Positions 44,470 to 57,524 of a stretch of DNA of 64,000 nucleotides are shown here, piece by piece (the stretch's first letter is position 1; each line of letters begins with the position of its first letter). Origin of the DNA: Siphonodentalium dalli (Eukaryota; Mollusca; Scaphopoda; Gadilida; Siphonodentaliidae). The DNA lies in the NCBI GenBank assembly GCA_032622095.1, contig CP136067.1, forward strand, positions 175,680,556-175,744,555, in the 5' to 3' direction. A program made the translations under genes and the position numbers. The notes under the pieces are model-generated. The model was not told where the DNA came from. It worked only from the letters and a program-made list of their open reading frames with translations, and did no database searches.

Positions 44470-45772
44470 ATCCTTGTTATTACCTATATATTCTAACAAA
44501 AAAAACAAAAAACAAAATAATAAAATAAAAATAAAAAATAATAATAACAAAGAAATAGTGTATATATATTTTAATATGAACCTTTTACCCCCCCCCCCCC
44601 CCACTTGATGTATTCTTTAATCGTTCATTTCTCTTTATTATCGTTTATTTATAGCATTATTAGAAAAAATTTAGTCTAAAATCTCCATTACATGGAGACA
44701 ATAAAGAGCCCATATGGTGTAGACTAATGCATAAATACTTCATGTATTCTTTTCACCAATTATATGTATTGTACATCCTATACATTTAGTCTGTTATACA
44801 GAGGAAACAAAGCATGTACTACGTGGCAGTTTCATATGACGATAAGACCTACTATGTGAACACATGTGCATATTAATTTCACATATTCTTCTCAAAACGC
44901 TCTATTTTATACGGGGGTATCAAACATTGGTCTGGAAAAGGCCTGCTATGTGGACGCGTGTATACATATTGACTTCATATATGCATTCATAGTTCATTTC
45001 TCTTAATTGTCGTTCATTTAATAGCATTATTAGTAGAAATATAGTCTAAAACCGTCGGTATATGGATAATATATAGCGTCAATACTGTTTTATTGTTGGT
45101 AACGCAAATTATTGCATCATGTATCGCAACTAAACAAGCGAGACAACTCATAAATTCTTAATAGTTCTGGTGTCTATGGCAGTTCACAGAGTGTATATTT
45201 TCATTGTTGTTACCATTTTAGTGCATAAATTACTGATTTCTGTGTAAGAACGCTGGTCTCCATTGTTGTTATGATTGTGCCTATAACTGTCCATATTCTT
45301 AAAGCAAGTGCGGTACCTCTATGTGATATGATGTATAACAATTTCCATTTTCACAGGTAAATCACGTATAAACGCTCTTTAATGTATAGTTAAACTGAGT
45401 TTTCACATGCAGGGCTATGTCTTTGTGGACTATATACGTGGTATACTTCAGTATATACACGAAGTGAATGTGTTCTAAGTATGCGTATCTGATGTATGTA
45501 TACGTCCGTGTTTCTTAAAGCAAATCCAATACATATTAATGCGTTATATTATGATGTACATTAAGTGCCCTTTTCACTGTTAAATCAAGTAAAAAAGCCC
45601 TCTACTATAGTTAACTATTCAGTTCCACATACGCTATAAGCTCTATGGTGGTCCGGTGTGTCTTATCAATATGCCATTATATGCACGAATGTAATGTGTT
45701 CAAATATGTGGGTTATGATGTATACTTTAATGTTAAAGTATATAAGCACTCTTTAAGATATGCATATGCAGA
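44470..45772. other. No gene; A-rich tract, poly-C run, weak tandem blocks
   Basis: An A-rich stretch to 44,560, a C14-type run at about 44,589, then loosely repeated blocks (for example TTCTTAAAGCAA, TTTTCACnGnTAAATCA, TATAGTTAACT) about 250 bases apart between ~45,290 and ~45,700. Mirrored in the right arm, where the homopolymers are shorter. Confidence 0.45.
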
Positions 45773-46012
45773 ATGTTGCCTCTTTACACTGACAGAAAAA
45801 AAAAGGAATATATAATTTTGAATACTACTCTTCATAAAACGTTAGAAAACCATAATCTAACAACTAATATCGAAGAACAATGTAATTACTTGATAAGCAT
45901 TGTAAATATTTCGTCTGTTTTAAATAAAATGGAAATATTTCGTCGTCTATTTGAAATACAGTTGGAAGCAACAATCAAGTATTTAAATGAAATTTGGACC
46001 AAAATCTTATAA
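45773..46012 (+). CDS. Hypothetical 79-codon frame, left arm (weak)
   Basis: Lys/Asn/Ile-rich frame with a plausible amphipathic C-terminal helix (FRRLFEIQLEATIKYLNEIW) and no recognised domain. It is preserved in the right arm (50,065-49,826), but so is everything else there. AT-rich sequence makes chance frames common, so support is low. Confidence 0.25.
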   Translation: MLPLYTDRKKKEYIILNTTLHKTLENHNLTTNIEEQCNYLISIVNISSVLNKMEIFRRLFEIQLEATIKYLNEIWTKIL

Positions 46013-46509
46013 TTTGAGAAAACGTATATAATTTCTATCGAAGTCTTATAATAAAGGAAGGCTTTGTGCGAATCCATTCGGTCTAATGTGTGAATGTGTT
46101 CATCATCGCAAATATAATGATGCAGAAATGAATACTTCCTAGAAAAATGTTAATATAGCTTGTATTTAACCGAAATAATATAGCATTTGAGTTAAAATGT
46201 TTCATATTAGGACCATAACGAACCAATGCATAAAAATACAATATTTTGTTTTTCATTCTCGATCAAAATAATGCAGGGTTGTCAATTATCAACAAAAAAC
46301 AAATACTTTGAAACAAAAAACGATGACATAAGAACGAATATCCAAGAGCTAGTGTGAAAATAACCCTCACAGTTATTAAAAAAAAACAATAAAAATTCAG
46401 TTTTCGAGTAAGTCCTTCATAATTATTGAATGTTTTCGTCTATGTTGGATCAAATTTGACACAAAAATCAATTAGCTCACTAACAGTTCGCGCAATATCT
46501 CATATTTTG
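46013..46509. other. No gene seen
   Basis: AT-rich sequence leading into the ~262-bp tandem array. Nothing recognisable. Confidence 0.4.
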
Positions 46510-47650
46510 AGAAAACGTTTGCAATTTTAGACAACAATATTGCTAGTGAAGATGAATATTTCATCCTGGAACTCATGAAATATGATAAAAATAGATGTAA
46601 AGACACTTCACGAGACCTCATATCTTTGAGTTATGAACATAAAGTCATCTCATAGTGCCAATGTACCCCATAATTTGGTCAGGAGAAATATGTATTTCAT
46701 ATTTGACCCTTCATCTATGGTAAAAAATGAATTAAGGGACATGGGAGTGGAACCTAGACATTAACCTAGAGCATAAATTGACTCAATTTTGCAATTTTAG
46801 GCAACATTCTTGCCAGGGAAAGTGTATATTTCATGTTGGAACTCATCAAATGTGATAAACATGCATCAAAAGGCACTTACTGAGCTCTGATGACCTTGAG
46901 TTATGACAACAACGGCATCTCATACTAGATTGTAAGCCATAATTTGGTCAGGAAAAGTGTAAATTTCATACGTTATCCTACATGTGTTTTAACAATCAAT
47001 GTAATTACACCCCATCGGTCGCCTAGACACAGCGTAAATGTTCTCAAGTTTTCAACTGTAGGCCACAATGTCGGCAGTGAAGGTAAACATTTCATGTTGG
47101 AACCCATGAAATGTGATAAAATGGATAAAAAAGACACTTCATGAGTACTTATGACTGAGTTATGAACATAAAGGGACCTCATAGTGTATTGTAGGTCATA
47201 ATTTGGTCAGGAAAATTATAAATTTCATGTCTTAAGCTCCATGTGTTTTAAAAATATATTTAATTACAGCCATTGGGTCCCTAGAGATCAATCCACAGTC
47301 CATATGTAGTCCATATGCAATTTTAGGGAACAGTATTGCTAGCGAAGGTGAACATTCCATGCTGGAACTCATGAAATATGATAAAAATAGATGAAAAGAC
47401 ACTTTCTGAGGCCTTGGTCAGGAGAAATGTGTATTGTATTTTGACCCTTGATGCGTGGTAGCAATCAATGAAATTACACCCCATGGTATCCTCAGATATG
47501 AAGCAACATCATAAATGCACTCAGTTTTGGTAATTTAGAAAACATTGTTGATAGGGAAGTTGTACATGTCATGTTGGAACTGGTGAAATGTGATAATAAT
47601 TGATCAAAAGACACTCGATGAGCCCTGATGGGTTTCAATTATGGTCATAA
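46510..47650. repeat. ~262-bp degenerate tandem array, left arm
   Basis: Units begin near 46,517, 46,793, 47,056, 47,316 and 47,523, each with CAATTTTAGGCAACAnTnTTG, TTTCATGTTGGAACTCATGA and AAGACACTTCATGAG blocks. The last unit has a deletion. Mirrored at about 48,187-49,327. Confidence 0.8.
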
Positions 47651-47748
47651 AGGCATCTGATAGTGTCATTATACAACGGGGAAATTTGTGAAGCGCTAAC
47701 AAAGCGTATCTACACGGTGTTATACGATCCAAAATGATCCTGATATAA

Positions 47749-48088
47749 AAAAAAATTGGCGCGCGGCGGCCCCCTCATCCCCACTGCCGCCGCGCGCCAA
47801 TTTTTTTTTATCTAAGAACAATAACTCTAAACGATAAATAGAGGTACGAAGGCGGCGAGTTTATAATACCACACCATATTCGCTCATCTTTTCGCTGGTA
47901 TAAGGACGATAGTTCTTCCCATGATTCGAGACAATACACGGGTGCCATTTGTGCAGAAATATATTATCGACGAACTACAATTTACAAAGGCATAAGAAAA
48001 GTAAAGACGGAGGTATGTCGGGAACACCATCGAATAACGATATATTCAGTCGATACGAAGATACTGAGTATGATCTAGATTGCATTTC
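47749..48088. other. Unique spacer at the palindrome centre
   Basis: The only sequence in the palindrome without a mirrored partner. It starts within a perfect 24-bp-stem hairpin (47,747-47,770 with 47,786-47,809, 15-base loop): A9 then TTGGCGCGCGGCGGC. The rest carries the zinc-finger-like frame. Confidence 0.85.
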
Positions 48089-48233
48089 TTATATCAGGAT
48101 CATTTTGGATCGTATAACACCGTGTAGATACGCTTTGTTAGCGCTTCACAAATTTCCCCGTTGTATAATGACACTATCAGATGCCTTTATGACCATAATT
48201 GAAACCCGTCAGGGCTCATCGAGTGTCTTTTGA
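47925..48233 (+). CDS. Zinc-finger-like open frame in the spacer
   Basis: The frame is open from 47,925 (after TGA at 47,922) to 48,233 and has no ATG before codon ~31. It contains CHLCRNILSTNYNLQRHKK, a C-x2-C-x12-H arrangement with the NLQRH helix of C2H2 zinc fingers, but the final His/Cys is missing (HKKSKD). An acidic segment follows (SRYEDTEYDLD), and the frame then runs 49 codons into the right arm. TTCTTCCCATGATTCGAG upstream might be a splice acceptor, so this could be an internal exon. It may equally be a decayed fragment. Confidence 0.35.
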   Translation, partial: FETIHGCHLCRNILSTNYNLQRHKKSKDGGMSGTPSNNDIFSRYEDTEYDLDCISYIRIILDRITPCRYALLALHKFPRCIMTLSDAFMTIIETRQGSSSVF

Positions 48234-49327
48234 TCAATTATTATCACATTTCACCAGTTCCAACATGACATGTACAACTTCCCTATCAACAATGTTTTCT
48301 AAATTACCAAAACTGAGTGCATTTATGATGTTGCTTCATATCTGAGGATACCATGGGGTGTAATTTCATTGATTGCTACCACGCATCAAGGGTCAAAATA
48401 CAATACACATTTCTCCTGACCAAGGCCTCAGAAAGTGTCTTTTCATCTATTTTTATCATATTTCATGAGTTCCAGCATGGAATGTTCACCTTCGCTAGCA
48501 ATACTGTTCCCTAAAATTGCATATGGACTACATATGGACTGTGGATTGATCTCTAGGGACCCAATGGCTGTAATTAAATATATTTTTAAAACACATGGAG
48601 CTTAAGACATGAAATTTATAATTTTCCTGACCAAATTATGACCTACAATACACTATGAGGTCCCTTTATGTTCATAACTCAGTCATAAGTACTCATGAAG
48701 TGTCTTTTTTATCCATTTTATCACATTTCATGGGTTCCAACATGAAATGTTTACCTTCACTGCCGACATTGTGGCCTACAGTTGAAAACTTGAGAACATT
48801 TACGCTGTGTCTAGGCGACCGATGGGGTGTAATTACATTGATTGTTAAAACACATGTAGGATAACGTATGAAATTTACACTTTTCCTGACCAAATTATGG
48901 CTTACAATCTAGTATGAGATGCCGTTGTTGTCATAACTCAAGGTCATCAGAGCTCAGTAAGTGCCTTTTGATGCATGTTTATCACATTTGATGAGTTCCA
49001 ACATGAAATATACACTTTCCCTGGCAAGAATGTTGCCTAAAATTGCAAAATTGAGTCAATTTATGCTCTAGGTTAATGTCTAGGTTCCACTCCCATGTCC
49101 CTTAATTCATTTTTTACCATAGATGAAGGGTCAAATATGAAATACATATTTCTCCTGACCAAATTATGGGGTACATTGGCACTATGAGATGACTTTATGT
49201 TCATAACTCAAAGATATGAGGTCTCGTGAAGTGTCTTTACATCTATTTTTATCATATTTCATGAGTTCCAGGATGAAATATTCATCTTCACTAGCAATAT
49301 TGTTGTCTAAAATTGCAAACGTTTTCT
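48187..49327. repeat. ~262-bp degenerate tandem array, right arm
   Basis: Mirror of 46,510-47,650. Confidence 0.8.
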
Positions 49328-51363
49328 CAAAATATGAGATATTGCGCGAACTGTTAGTGAGCTAATTGATTTTTGTGTCAAATTTGATCCAACATAGACG
49401 AAAACATTCAATAATTATGAAGGACTTACTCGAAAACTGAATTTTTATTGTTTTTTTTTTAATAACTGTGAGGGTTATTTTCACACTAGCTCTTGGATAT
49501 TCGTTCTTATGTCATCGTTTTTTGTTTCAAAGTATTTGTTTTTTGTTGATAATTGACAACCCTGCATTATTTTGATCGAGAATGAAAAACAAAATATTGT
49601 ATTTTTATGCATTGGTTCGTTATGGTCCTAATATGAAACATTTTAACTCAAATGCTATATTATTTCGGTTAAATACAAGCTATATTAACATTTTTCTAGG
49701 AAGTATTCATTTCTGCATCATTATATTTGCGATGATGAACACATTCACACATTAGACCGAATGGATTCGCACAAAGCCTTCCTTTATTATAAGACTTCGA
49801 TAGAAATTATATACGTTTTCTCAAATTATAAGATTTTGGTCCAAATTTCATTTAAATACTTGATTGTTGCTTCCAACTGTATTTCAAATAGACGACGAAA
49901 TATTTCCATTTTATTTAAAACAGACGAAATATTTACAATGCTTATCAAGTAATTACATTGTTCTTCGATATTAGTTGTTAGATTATGGTTTTCTAACGTT
50001 TTATGAAGAGTAGTATTCAAAATTATATATTCCTTTTTTTTTCTGTCAGTGTAAAGAGGCAACATTCTGCATATGCATATCTTAAAGAGTGCTTATATAC
50101 TTTAACATTAAAGTATACATCATAACCCACATATTTGAACACATTACATTCGTGCATATAATGGCATATTGATAAGACACACCGGACCACCATAGAGCTT
50201 ATAGCGTATGTGGAACTGAATAGTTAACTATAGTAGAGGGCTTTTTTACTTGATTTAACAGTGAAAAGGGCACTTAATGTACATCATAATATAACGCATT
50301 AATATGTATTGGATTTGCTTTAAGAAACACGGACGTATACATACATCAGATACGCATACTTAGAACACATTCACTTCGTGTATATACTGAAGTATACCAC
50401 GTATATAGTCCACAAAGACATAGCCCTGCATGTGAAAACTCAGTTTAACTATACATTAAAGAGCGTTTATACGTGATTTACCTGTGAAAATGGAAATTGT
50501 TATACATCATATCACATAGAGGTACCGCACTTGCTTTAAGAATATGGACAGTTATAGGCACAATCATAACAACAATGGAGACCAGCGTTCTTACACAGAA
50601 ATCAGTAATTTATGCACTAAAATGGTAACAACAATGAAAATATACACTCTGTGAACTGCCATAGACATCAGAACTATTAAGAATTTATGAGTTGTCTCGC
50701 TTGTTTAGTTGCGATACATGATGCAATAATTTGCGTTACCAACAATAAAACAGTATTGACGCTATATATTATCCATATACCGACGGTTTTAGACTATATT
50801 TCTACTAATAATGCTATTAAATGAACGACAATTAAGAGAAATGAACTATGAATGCATATATGAAGTCAATATGTATACACGCGTCCACATAGCAGGCCTT
50901 TTCCAGACCAATGTTTGATACCCCCGTATAAAATAGAGCGTTTTGAGAAGAATACGTGAAATTAATATGCACATGTGTTCACATAGTAGGTCTTATCGTC
51001 ATATGAAACTGCCACGTAGTACATGCTTTGTTTCCTCTGTATAACAGACTAAATGTATAGGATGTACAATACATATAATTGGTGAAAAGAATACATGAAG
51101 TATTTACGCATTAGTCTACACCATATGGGCTCTTTATTGTCTCCATGTAATGGAGATTTTAGACTAAATTTTTTCTAATAATGCTATAAATGAACGATAA
51201 TAAAGAGAAATGAACGATTAAAGAATACATCAAGTGGGGGGGGGGGTAAAAGGTTCCTATTAAAATATATATACACTATTTCTTTGTTATTATTATTTTT
51301 TATTTTTATTTTATTATTATTATTTTTTTTTTTTTGTTAGAATATATAGGTAATAACAAGGAT
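49328..51363. other. Mirror of 44,470-46,509; no confident gene
   Basis: Includes the mirrored 79-codon frame (50,065-49,826, minus strand), the G-run complement of the left poly-C (51,236-51,246, shorter) and a T-rich stretch to 51,350. As in the left arm, nothing here is a confident gene. Confidence 0.4.
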
Positions 51364-51741
51364 TTATTCGTGTGACTGAAGCAATCCGTTTATCAAATGT
51401 ATAGGGTTTAAATCGATAGGTGGAGCCATCTGGTTGTTGCCTAAAATCCAGGTGGCACCATTAGGAAAAAAATCGTAATACTCCTCCCGCATGGCCCAGT
51501 AGACAGGATTTACTTGGCACCATAGCGTTTCATCTTCCATATCCCAATTTTCTTGGAGTTCCTCTCCGTCGGGTGGTGTAACGATAATAGTATACACCGG
51601 GCAGCTGATAGTGAAATTCACTACCGTTCCCTGAATAAGTGGGTAAGGCACCCACCAACATATCTCGGAACCCATCCATTGACCCACAGTAGCGATTGTT
51701 TGATCGTCTACGACGGGTGTGGTAGGTTGTTGAAACACCAT
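51364..51741 (-). CDS. Module A Trp-rich protein, 125 codons, right arm
   Basis: Same frame as 44,092-44,469, with no residue difference seen. It is divergent from the repeat-protein gene at 52,383. See the left-arm entry for composition. Confidence 0.6.
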   Translation of the reverse strand: MVFQQPTTPVVDDQTIATVGQWMGSEICWWVPYPLIQGTVVNFTISCPVYTIIVTPPDGEELQENWDMEDETLWCQVNPVYWAMREEYYDFFPNGATWILGNNQMAPPIDLNPIHLINGLLQSHE

Positions 51742-52382
51742 TTTGTTTAAAGATAAAATAAAATTCTGGTTCAGTCACGAGTAAATCTTGTTAGGTGTAA
51801 GTTAGGTGGCGGTTGTTAGTAAAATGATTTTATAATTGAGTTGTTTTTTTTTTTTTGCACACTGTATAACGTACACTACCAATTATACCTTCCCTCAGAT
51901 CTGTGGAGAAACAGGGTGCTATAGGCTATTAACCTTATTGCTTGGATAACACCGTTCCTGTGCATTCGCGCTATACTGCACATAGGAGTTTGTGTGAATG
52001 GGTAGGTATTTCGGTTCAAGAGAAGATATTATTACCGCGTGTATTGAACACACCTGTTCTTATAGGCGGTGCCTTGTGTGGGATAGATACTTGATAATTG
52101 AATTTGCGTTGAGCTTCTGATCTCGTTTAATTACCTTGCACAAGTGTGTGGTGACCGTATAGATACCCGTTGTTATAATCATTATGTAATCATCTCGTAT
52201 AATTAGCTTATGAGTATATATATTATTTATCTATAATATATATGTATTTGACCCTTAATAATAGGTTGCTCTAATATCGATTCCGTGATTTGATAAGTTA
52301 TATATATTTTGTTGCGCGGAGTTTAAACATTCTGCGATTATTTGTTCGTGGTTTTGGTTATATAGAATTTTATTTGTTTGTT
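51742..52382. promoter_or_regulatory. Divergent intergenic region, right arm
   Basis: Mirror of 43,451-44,091; 641 bases between start codons, with TATA-like runs near 52,215-52,245. A T-run near 51,843 differs slightly in length from its partner. Confidence 0.4.
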
Positions 52383-53324
52383 ATGGATATAATAGTGGTG
52401 AGTGATAGTTCGTCTGATAACGAAAGCAACAGATCTGACAACGCATCTTTAGATATAGAAAGCGGACATTCGGACGTTTGTACCGAGTCGCGTTCGGTCG
52501 ATTATAACGTTGTAGTTACATCAACAAACAACGAATCGAGTGCTGATATTGCCGGTTGTTCGAATTCGGACGTAACACCGGTGGTTGGGACCCTCGCTAA
52601 ACGGAAATCTGACCCAAAGACTACAACCTCTGGTAAACGGCGATTGTTGTCGGAGCACTCTTCTTCATTTAGAACACCCACTTATAACCCTTCGACTTCG
52701 TCGTTTAGTAGACCGACAGCGGTTGTGGTTCCTTATTCCAGACTAAATATTTCGGATGTGATCAATAAAGTATCGACTTGGGTGGACTTACACAGTTGGG
52801 GTTCCCGATTCGATGTAGTAATACCCCGGTTAAAGAAAGATCTCTCAACTTTGAGAGATGAAACTAGAGTTGTGTTACGGGATAGGGCTATTATATTAGT
52901 GTCTATTTTGACCGTGGTAACTCTACAGTTGGATTTGGAGGTTTGGGGGAATAAGTTCGGTGTAGATATTTCGGACTATACCGCGAACACCCTTAGTGAG
53001 TGCCAACGACGGGTTTTGCTAAACAAAGCCCTCACTTTGAAATCAATCCTGGACCACGTATATACCCAGGCTGATTTAGAGGCTTGGGCGAAGAAATTTT
53101 GCGTGGATATTACCAACTATTCCGCTAAAACCCTAACTATTAAAAAACGCCAGGATTTGCGAAAGCTCGCCCTTAGCCCCGAAGGAATTCGGACTCAGAG
53201 TGATTTGGAGGCTTGGGGCGCGCGAACCGGCGTTTGTGTAAGATATTTCGATGGGGTGAGTTTAACTAGATATGAGTTAAACTTATTGACTGATTTAGCG
53301 GCTTGGGAAGAGGATTCTGATTAG
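52383..53324 (+). CDS. Module A repeat protein, 313 codons, right arm
   Basis: Same product as 42,509-43,450, with Gly rather than Arg at residue 268; truncated copy A' also has Gly, so Arg is the change private to the left arm. The leader upstream of the Met differs by one residue, outside the accepted coding region. All four D-L-x-x-W repeats, the KRK/KRR basic clusters and the SUMO-interaction-like N-terminus are intact. It is transcribed toward its dyad array and the stem-loop end. Confidence 0.7.
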   Translation: MDIIVVSDSSSDNESNRSDNASLDIESGHSDVCTESRSVDYNVVVTSTNNESSADIAGCSNSDVTPVVGTLAKRKSDPKTTTSGKRRLLSEHSSSFRTPTYNPSTSSFSRPTAVVVPYSRLNISDVINKVSTWVDLHSWGSRFDVVIPRLKKDLSTLRDETRVVLRDRAIILVSILTVVTLQLDLEVWGNKFGVDISDYTANTLSECQRRVLLNKALTLKSILDHVYTQADLEAWAKKFCVDITNYSAKTLTIKKRQDLRKLALSPEGIRTQSDLEAWGARTGVCVRYFDGVSLTRYELNLLTDLAAWEEDSD

Positions 53325-53513
53325 CAGGTAGGAAAAATAATATTATTATTACTCACTTATATAGTAATATATTTTTTTCCACACACAAAGTTGAGATATT
53401 ATGATTAGTTCCGTTGTATAGTCGCTCTTTATATAGAGAGGTTGTAGAGTGATATGATAACTTTCACCTAAGTATATACTCATACCCGCCTTGTTTACTA
53501 CCCCGGGACGCTC

Positions 53514-54121
53514 ACGCGATATTCAAGTGATCACTTTGACCGTGTTGTTGCGGAAATTGTTGTTTGTCTATAACTTAGACGCATACGCCCCCCGTTCACG
53601 CGCTAATGTCGTGATAACCTTCGCCGATTTGTTACGGTATATATCGTTTACCCGTGACCTAGATATATACACCCGTGATCACGCGCTATTCTCATGATAA
53701 CCTTCGCCGATTTGTTTGCCCGGGACCTAGACGTACGCGCGTCGTTTAAGCGCTATTATGGTGATAACCTTGGCCGAATAGATATATATAACTTAGACAT
53801 ACACACCTATGTTCACGCGTTGTTCTAGTGATAACCTTGGCCCGCTTGTTGTGGAATTATTTAGTTTTTTTACATAGACGTACACGTCACGCGCTATTCT
53901 CGTGATAACCTTCGCCGAATGGTTGCCCGGGACTTAGACATACGCTCGTTGTTTATGCGCTATTATGGTGATAACCCGAGCCGAATCGTTATATATAACC
54001 TAGACATACTGGCCCCCCGATCACGCGCTATTCCCGTGATAACCGTGGCCCACTTGTTGCGGAAATATTTTGTTTGTCCTTGACCTAGTCGTACCCGCCA
54101 CGCGCTATTCTGGTGATAACC
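53514..54121. repeat. Nine-unit dyad-motif array, right arm
   Basis: Mirror of 41,713-42,320. In this orientation the unit reads TCACGCGCTATTCTCGTGAT followed by AACCTTCGCCGA. Confidence 0.85.
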
Positions 54122-54205
54122 TTCACCGATATATACACCCACGCGGCGTGACCCGTAACCCCTGATGGCACAGGAACAGGCGCTTAGGGTTTAGGCAGTC
54201 AAACC

Positions 54206-54234
54206 GTCTACCCGAAAGGGTAGACAATACTACT
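54206..54234. other. Module A terminus with stem-loop, right arm
   Basis: GTCTACCCGAAAGGGTAGAC (54,206-54,225) then AATACTACT, where identity with copy A' ends. Same stem as the other two copies. Confidence 0.65.
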
Positions 54235-54530
54235 CACAAACCACTACTTGGTCACAAGGAATGGCATGCCATTTCCTTAGCATAGCATATGTAATTCATC
54301 AAATCTATCCTTAAAATAGCATTCGATTTGTTCATATTCGGGTTAAGGGGGTACTCTACGCATTTTCAATAAATTCCCGGTGATAACAACGATCTAATAT
54401 CGATACTATATATAGAAAACTAAATAATTTGAGCCGAAGATGTATTCTGAAAATGTTCAGGTTAATAGGATAAGTAAATAATTTGATATAAATTTAATTT
54501 ATGGCTGGAGTCATAAATTAAACGAAGTGG

Positions 54531-54965
54531 CTAAAGAACGGTATACCGCTCTTTAGTACTGAGGGATAAAGAACGGTATACCGCTCTTTAGTGATGAGGG
54601 CTAAAGAGTAGTACGGAATATAACGTTATGTGTTGGCGCAATGCGCAAAATATCTTGGCAACGCACGTGCCGCTCATCAAACCTGTACCGCTCTTTAGCA
54701 CCGAGGGCTAAAGAGCAGTATACCGTTCTTTAGCACCAAACGCTAAAGAGTGGTATGTATACCGTTCATTAGCGTATCAGGCTCATATAGCTAAAGCACG
54801 GTATACCGCTCTTTAGCGTTTGTCACTAAAGAGCAGTATACCGTTCTTTAGCACCAAACGCTAAAGAGCGGTATACCGTTACTTAGCGTATCAGGCCCAT
54901 ATAGCTAAAGCGCGGTATACCGCTCTTTAGCGTTTGGTACTAAAGAGCGGTATACCGTTCTTTAG
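54531..54965. repeat. Cluster of ten 26-bp palindromes, right arm
   Basis: Mirror of 40,869-41,303, with near-identical variants in the same order. Confidence 0.88.
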
Positions 54966-55469
54966 CCACGGCCTAAATTAAATTACGAATTTCTGCGTAC
55001 AGACGTAATCAAAATAATTCACGGATAGTGGATTGGGCAAAGCGTGGCACACATGATCGTGTACAAAATTATGTTGATAAGGGGCCTAAACTCAAGCCAC
55101 TCACTGACTAGTGACTATACAATGACGTAATGAGTATTTGGGACTAGTATGCATATAATATAACATTTATTTGATACATTTGCTTGAAAACTGTCCATAA
55201 ATTACTCGACAACGACAATTGGTATTTTCGCATTCCGGCTAATCTGCATCCGTAACATTACTTCGTACTCAACAGACTTTCAAATAATTGAAACCTGGTT
55301 ACCTTATTCTACAACTCAGAGACCAAAAAAACCAACAACAACATTTGGGTACAGTATCCCTTTAGTCCTTTACCCAACAAACCGGCCAAAACCGGCCAAA
55401 TAAAGCTTCAACAGCCTAAAATATCTTCGGTCTGTCTCAATAGAACCATACAAATATGGATATCATTGG

Positions 55470-55757
55470 AATCGGCTCCTTGACCACATTGTGATAGTTA
55501 CAGTTATGCCCTGTGCCAATGCATTCTCTTATATATGCGAGTCGACCATAGGTCGCCTCGCATATATAAGAGAATGCATTGGCCTAAAAAAAAAACTTTT
55601 TACCATTTTGTCTTACATTCTTTAACAATTTTATAATGTTTAATGTGTTAAGCCAATGCATTCTCTTATATATGCGAGGCGACCTATGGTCGACTCGCAT
55701 ATATAAGAGAATGCATTGGCACAGGGCCGTTCTGTTGGGTAAAGGGTTAACAGGCGA
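55470..55757. mobile_element. Twin-hairpin element, right arm copy
   Basis: Palindromes at 55,515-55,583 and 55,652-55,720; otherwise as in the left arm. GACCACATTGTGATAGTTAC precedes it, as at 7651. Confidence 0.85.
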
Positions 55758-56593
55758 AGTTGTAGTATTTTATATTTCCGATATAGTTCACAAATACATA
55801 TCTCAGTCGCTGTTTGGTATCCAAATGACTATACTGTTAAGGTTGTGTTTTTGTGGTGATTTGTATTGACCCCGTAACATGTCTAAATTGTCTTTCAAAT
55901 GGTAAATATCAAGTTCAATATATTCGAGTTTCATGTATAATCACCTACAAATTAATTTCGCCACCATTTATTGATTTTGATTCAATTTATATCATTTTGA
56001 ACGTGATTTATGGCATGATACGATTGTACGTCCGTGTTAGATAGCAACGTCGAGCGCAACCATGGAAACCCACCAGCTTCGATCAAAGGTACTATTTTTC
56101 GCGCATCGGTGCGTGAATTTAAAACTGAGAGAAAAAATATCTTGCACTAAATTTTAATACGAGTAAGGTATATAGTCTATCTATCTCAATATGATTTAAT
56201 ACCCTACGAAATTTCCATCTACGATGTTTACGTACACACGACTGTGATTCCGCCGCAGGTGGAAGTAACCATGGATACGCCAGCTGAAATAAAACAGTGC
56301 TTGATATTCAATTTTTATTCACAATGAGCATGCGCAGTCCACATACCCACGACGAAAAATTCTACTTTACTTGTTTCATTTCATCATTCAAGCAATCTAA
56401 GAGTCCTTCGCAGAAGACGAGAAATCATTAATGGAAGAGTCACCCGACGATATGCCATATAATTAGTAACATATCCTGACCTATTTGACTAACAACTCGT
56501 AAAACATGAATATACTTGTCTTATTTTCTAAATCGCAAAAATAAATGTCCCCATGTTATTCGAGACAAGAACAGAGTGCAAAATATTGACAAA

Positions 56594-56886
56594 TAAGATC
56601 ACAATGAAATACTTCACAATTTGATTCGGTAGTATATTAAATGTTAACCAATTACGTTCTCACGAATATCGAGTTGCTTCACAATATCCAATCTACACCG
56701 CTATTGTTTTTTTGCGCCTACACCGTTATATATATATATAAGATCACAATGAAATACTTCACAATTTGATTCGGTAGTATATTAAATGTTAACCAATTAC
56801 GTTCTCACGAATATCGAGTTGCTTCACAATATCCAATCTACACTGCTATTGTTTTTTTGCGCCTACACCGTTATATATATATATTT
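56594..56886. repeat. ~146-bp tandem duplication, right arm
   Basis: Mirror of 38,948-39,240. Confidence 0.88.
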
Positions 56887-57162
56887 ATTTCATCCGCAAA
56901 CGGAGAGTTTACACAATACACATCATACACAAGATTAGTGTTTCAACATATATGTGACAAAATAGATATAAACATATCACATAGTTTTATACACAAAAAT
57001 ATGCACCATACAAATTCAATGAGGTATATGCATTACACCTGTAGGCCTCGTGTATTTGTGCTTTCACAAAACACTTAAACTGGATAATTATGCGAGTATG
57101 TTTATCTGTCGAATGGAGCGAGACGGAGTTGTCTGCGGTAGCTTTATTTAGGTTATAGAGTA

Positions 57163-57331
57163 TATATCATGTTTAGCTAGATATCACCCGACTAAATAAA
57201 GAGTATATCATGTTTAGCTAGATGCCACTCCGACTAAATATAGAGTATATCATGTTTAGCTAGATGCCACTCCAACTATTTAGGCTATAGAGTATATCAT
57301 GTTTAGCTAGATGCCACTCCGACTAAATATA
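57163..57331. repeat. 42-bp tandem repeat, right arm
   Basis: Mirror of 37,797-37,965. The site of the 706-bp insertion is empty here and reads TATATA (about 57,161-57,168). Confidence 0.85.
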
Positions 57332-57524
57332 GCTTATTTATGTATATCTTGTCTTCTGTCTCGAGCAGAGCTGTTCGTGAGCTGTTTTACTGGTGATCCA
57401 TTTAGTCGATGGACTCGAGTCGGATCCGATCCGTATACACGTTCCAGAGTTTAAATGTATTGCGAACAAGGAACAATGTGAATTGCTTAACATCACTTAC
57501 AAGGTCCCGAATGGGTGGCGGGAT

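Larger units (their letters stand above)
35690..47748. repeat. Giant palindrome, left arm (12.06 kb)
   Basis: Every feature from here to 47,748 recurs in reverse complement between 48,089 and 59,439. Coordinate sums stay at 95,833-95,837 across the inner part and 95,128-95,129 outside the 706-bp insertion at 37,966, so almost no other indels occur. Only isolated substitutions were seen (for example two residue changes in the LINE polymerase). The outer edge cuts through LINE-3 and module A'. Confidence 0.9.
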
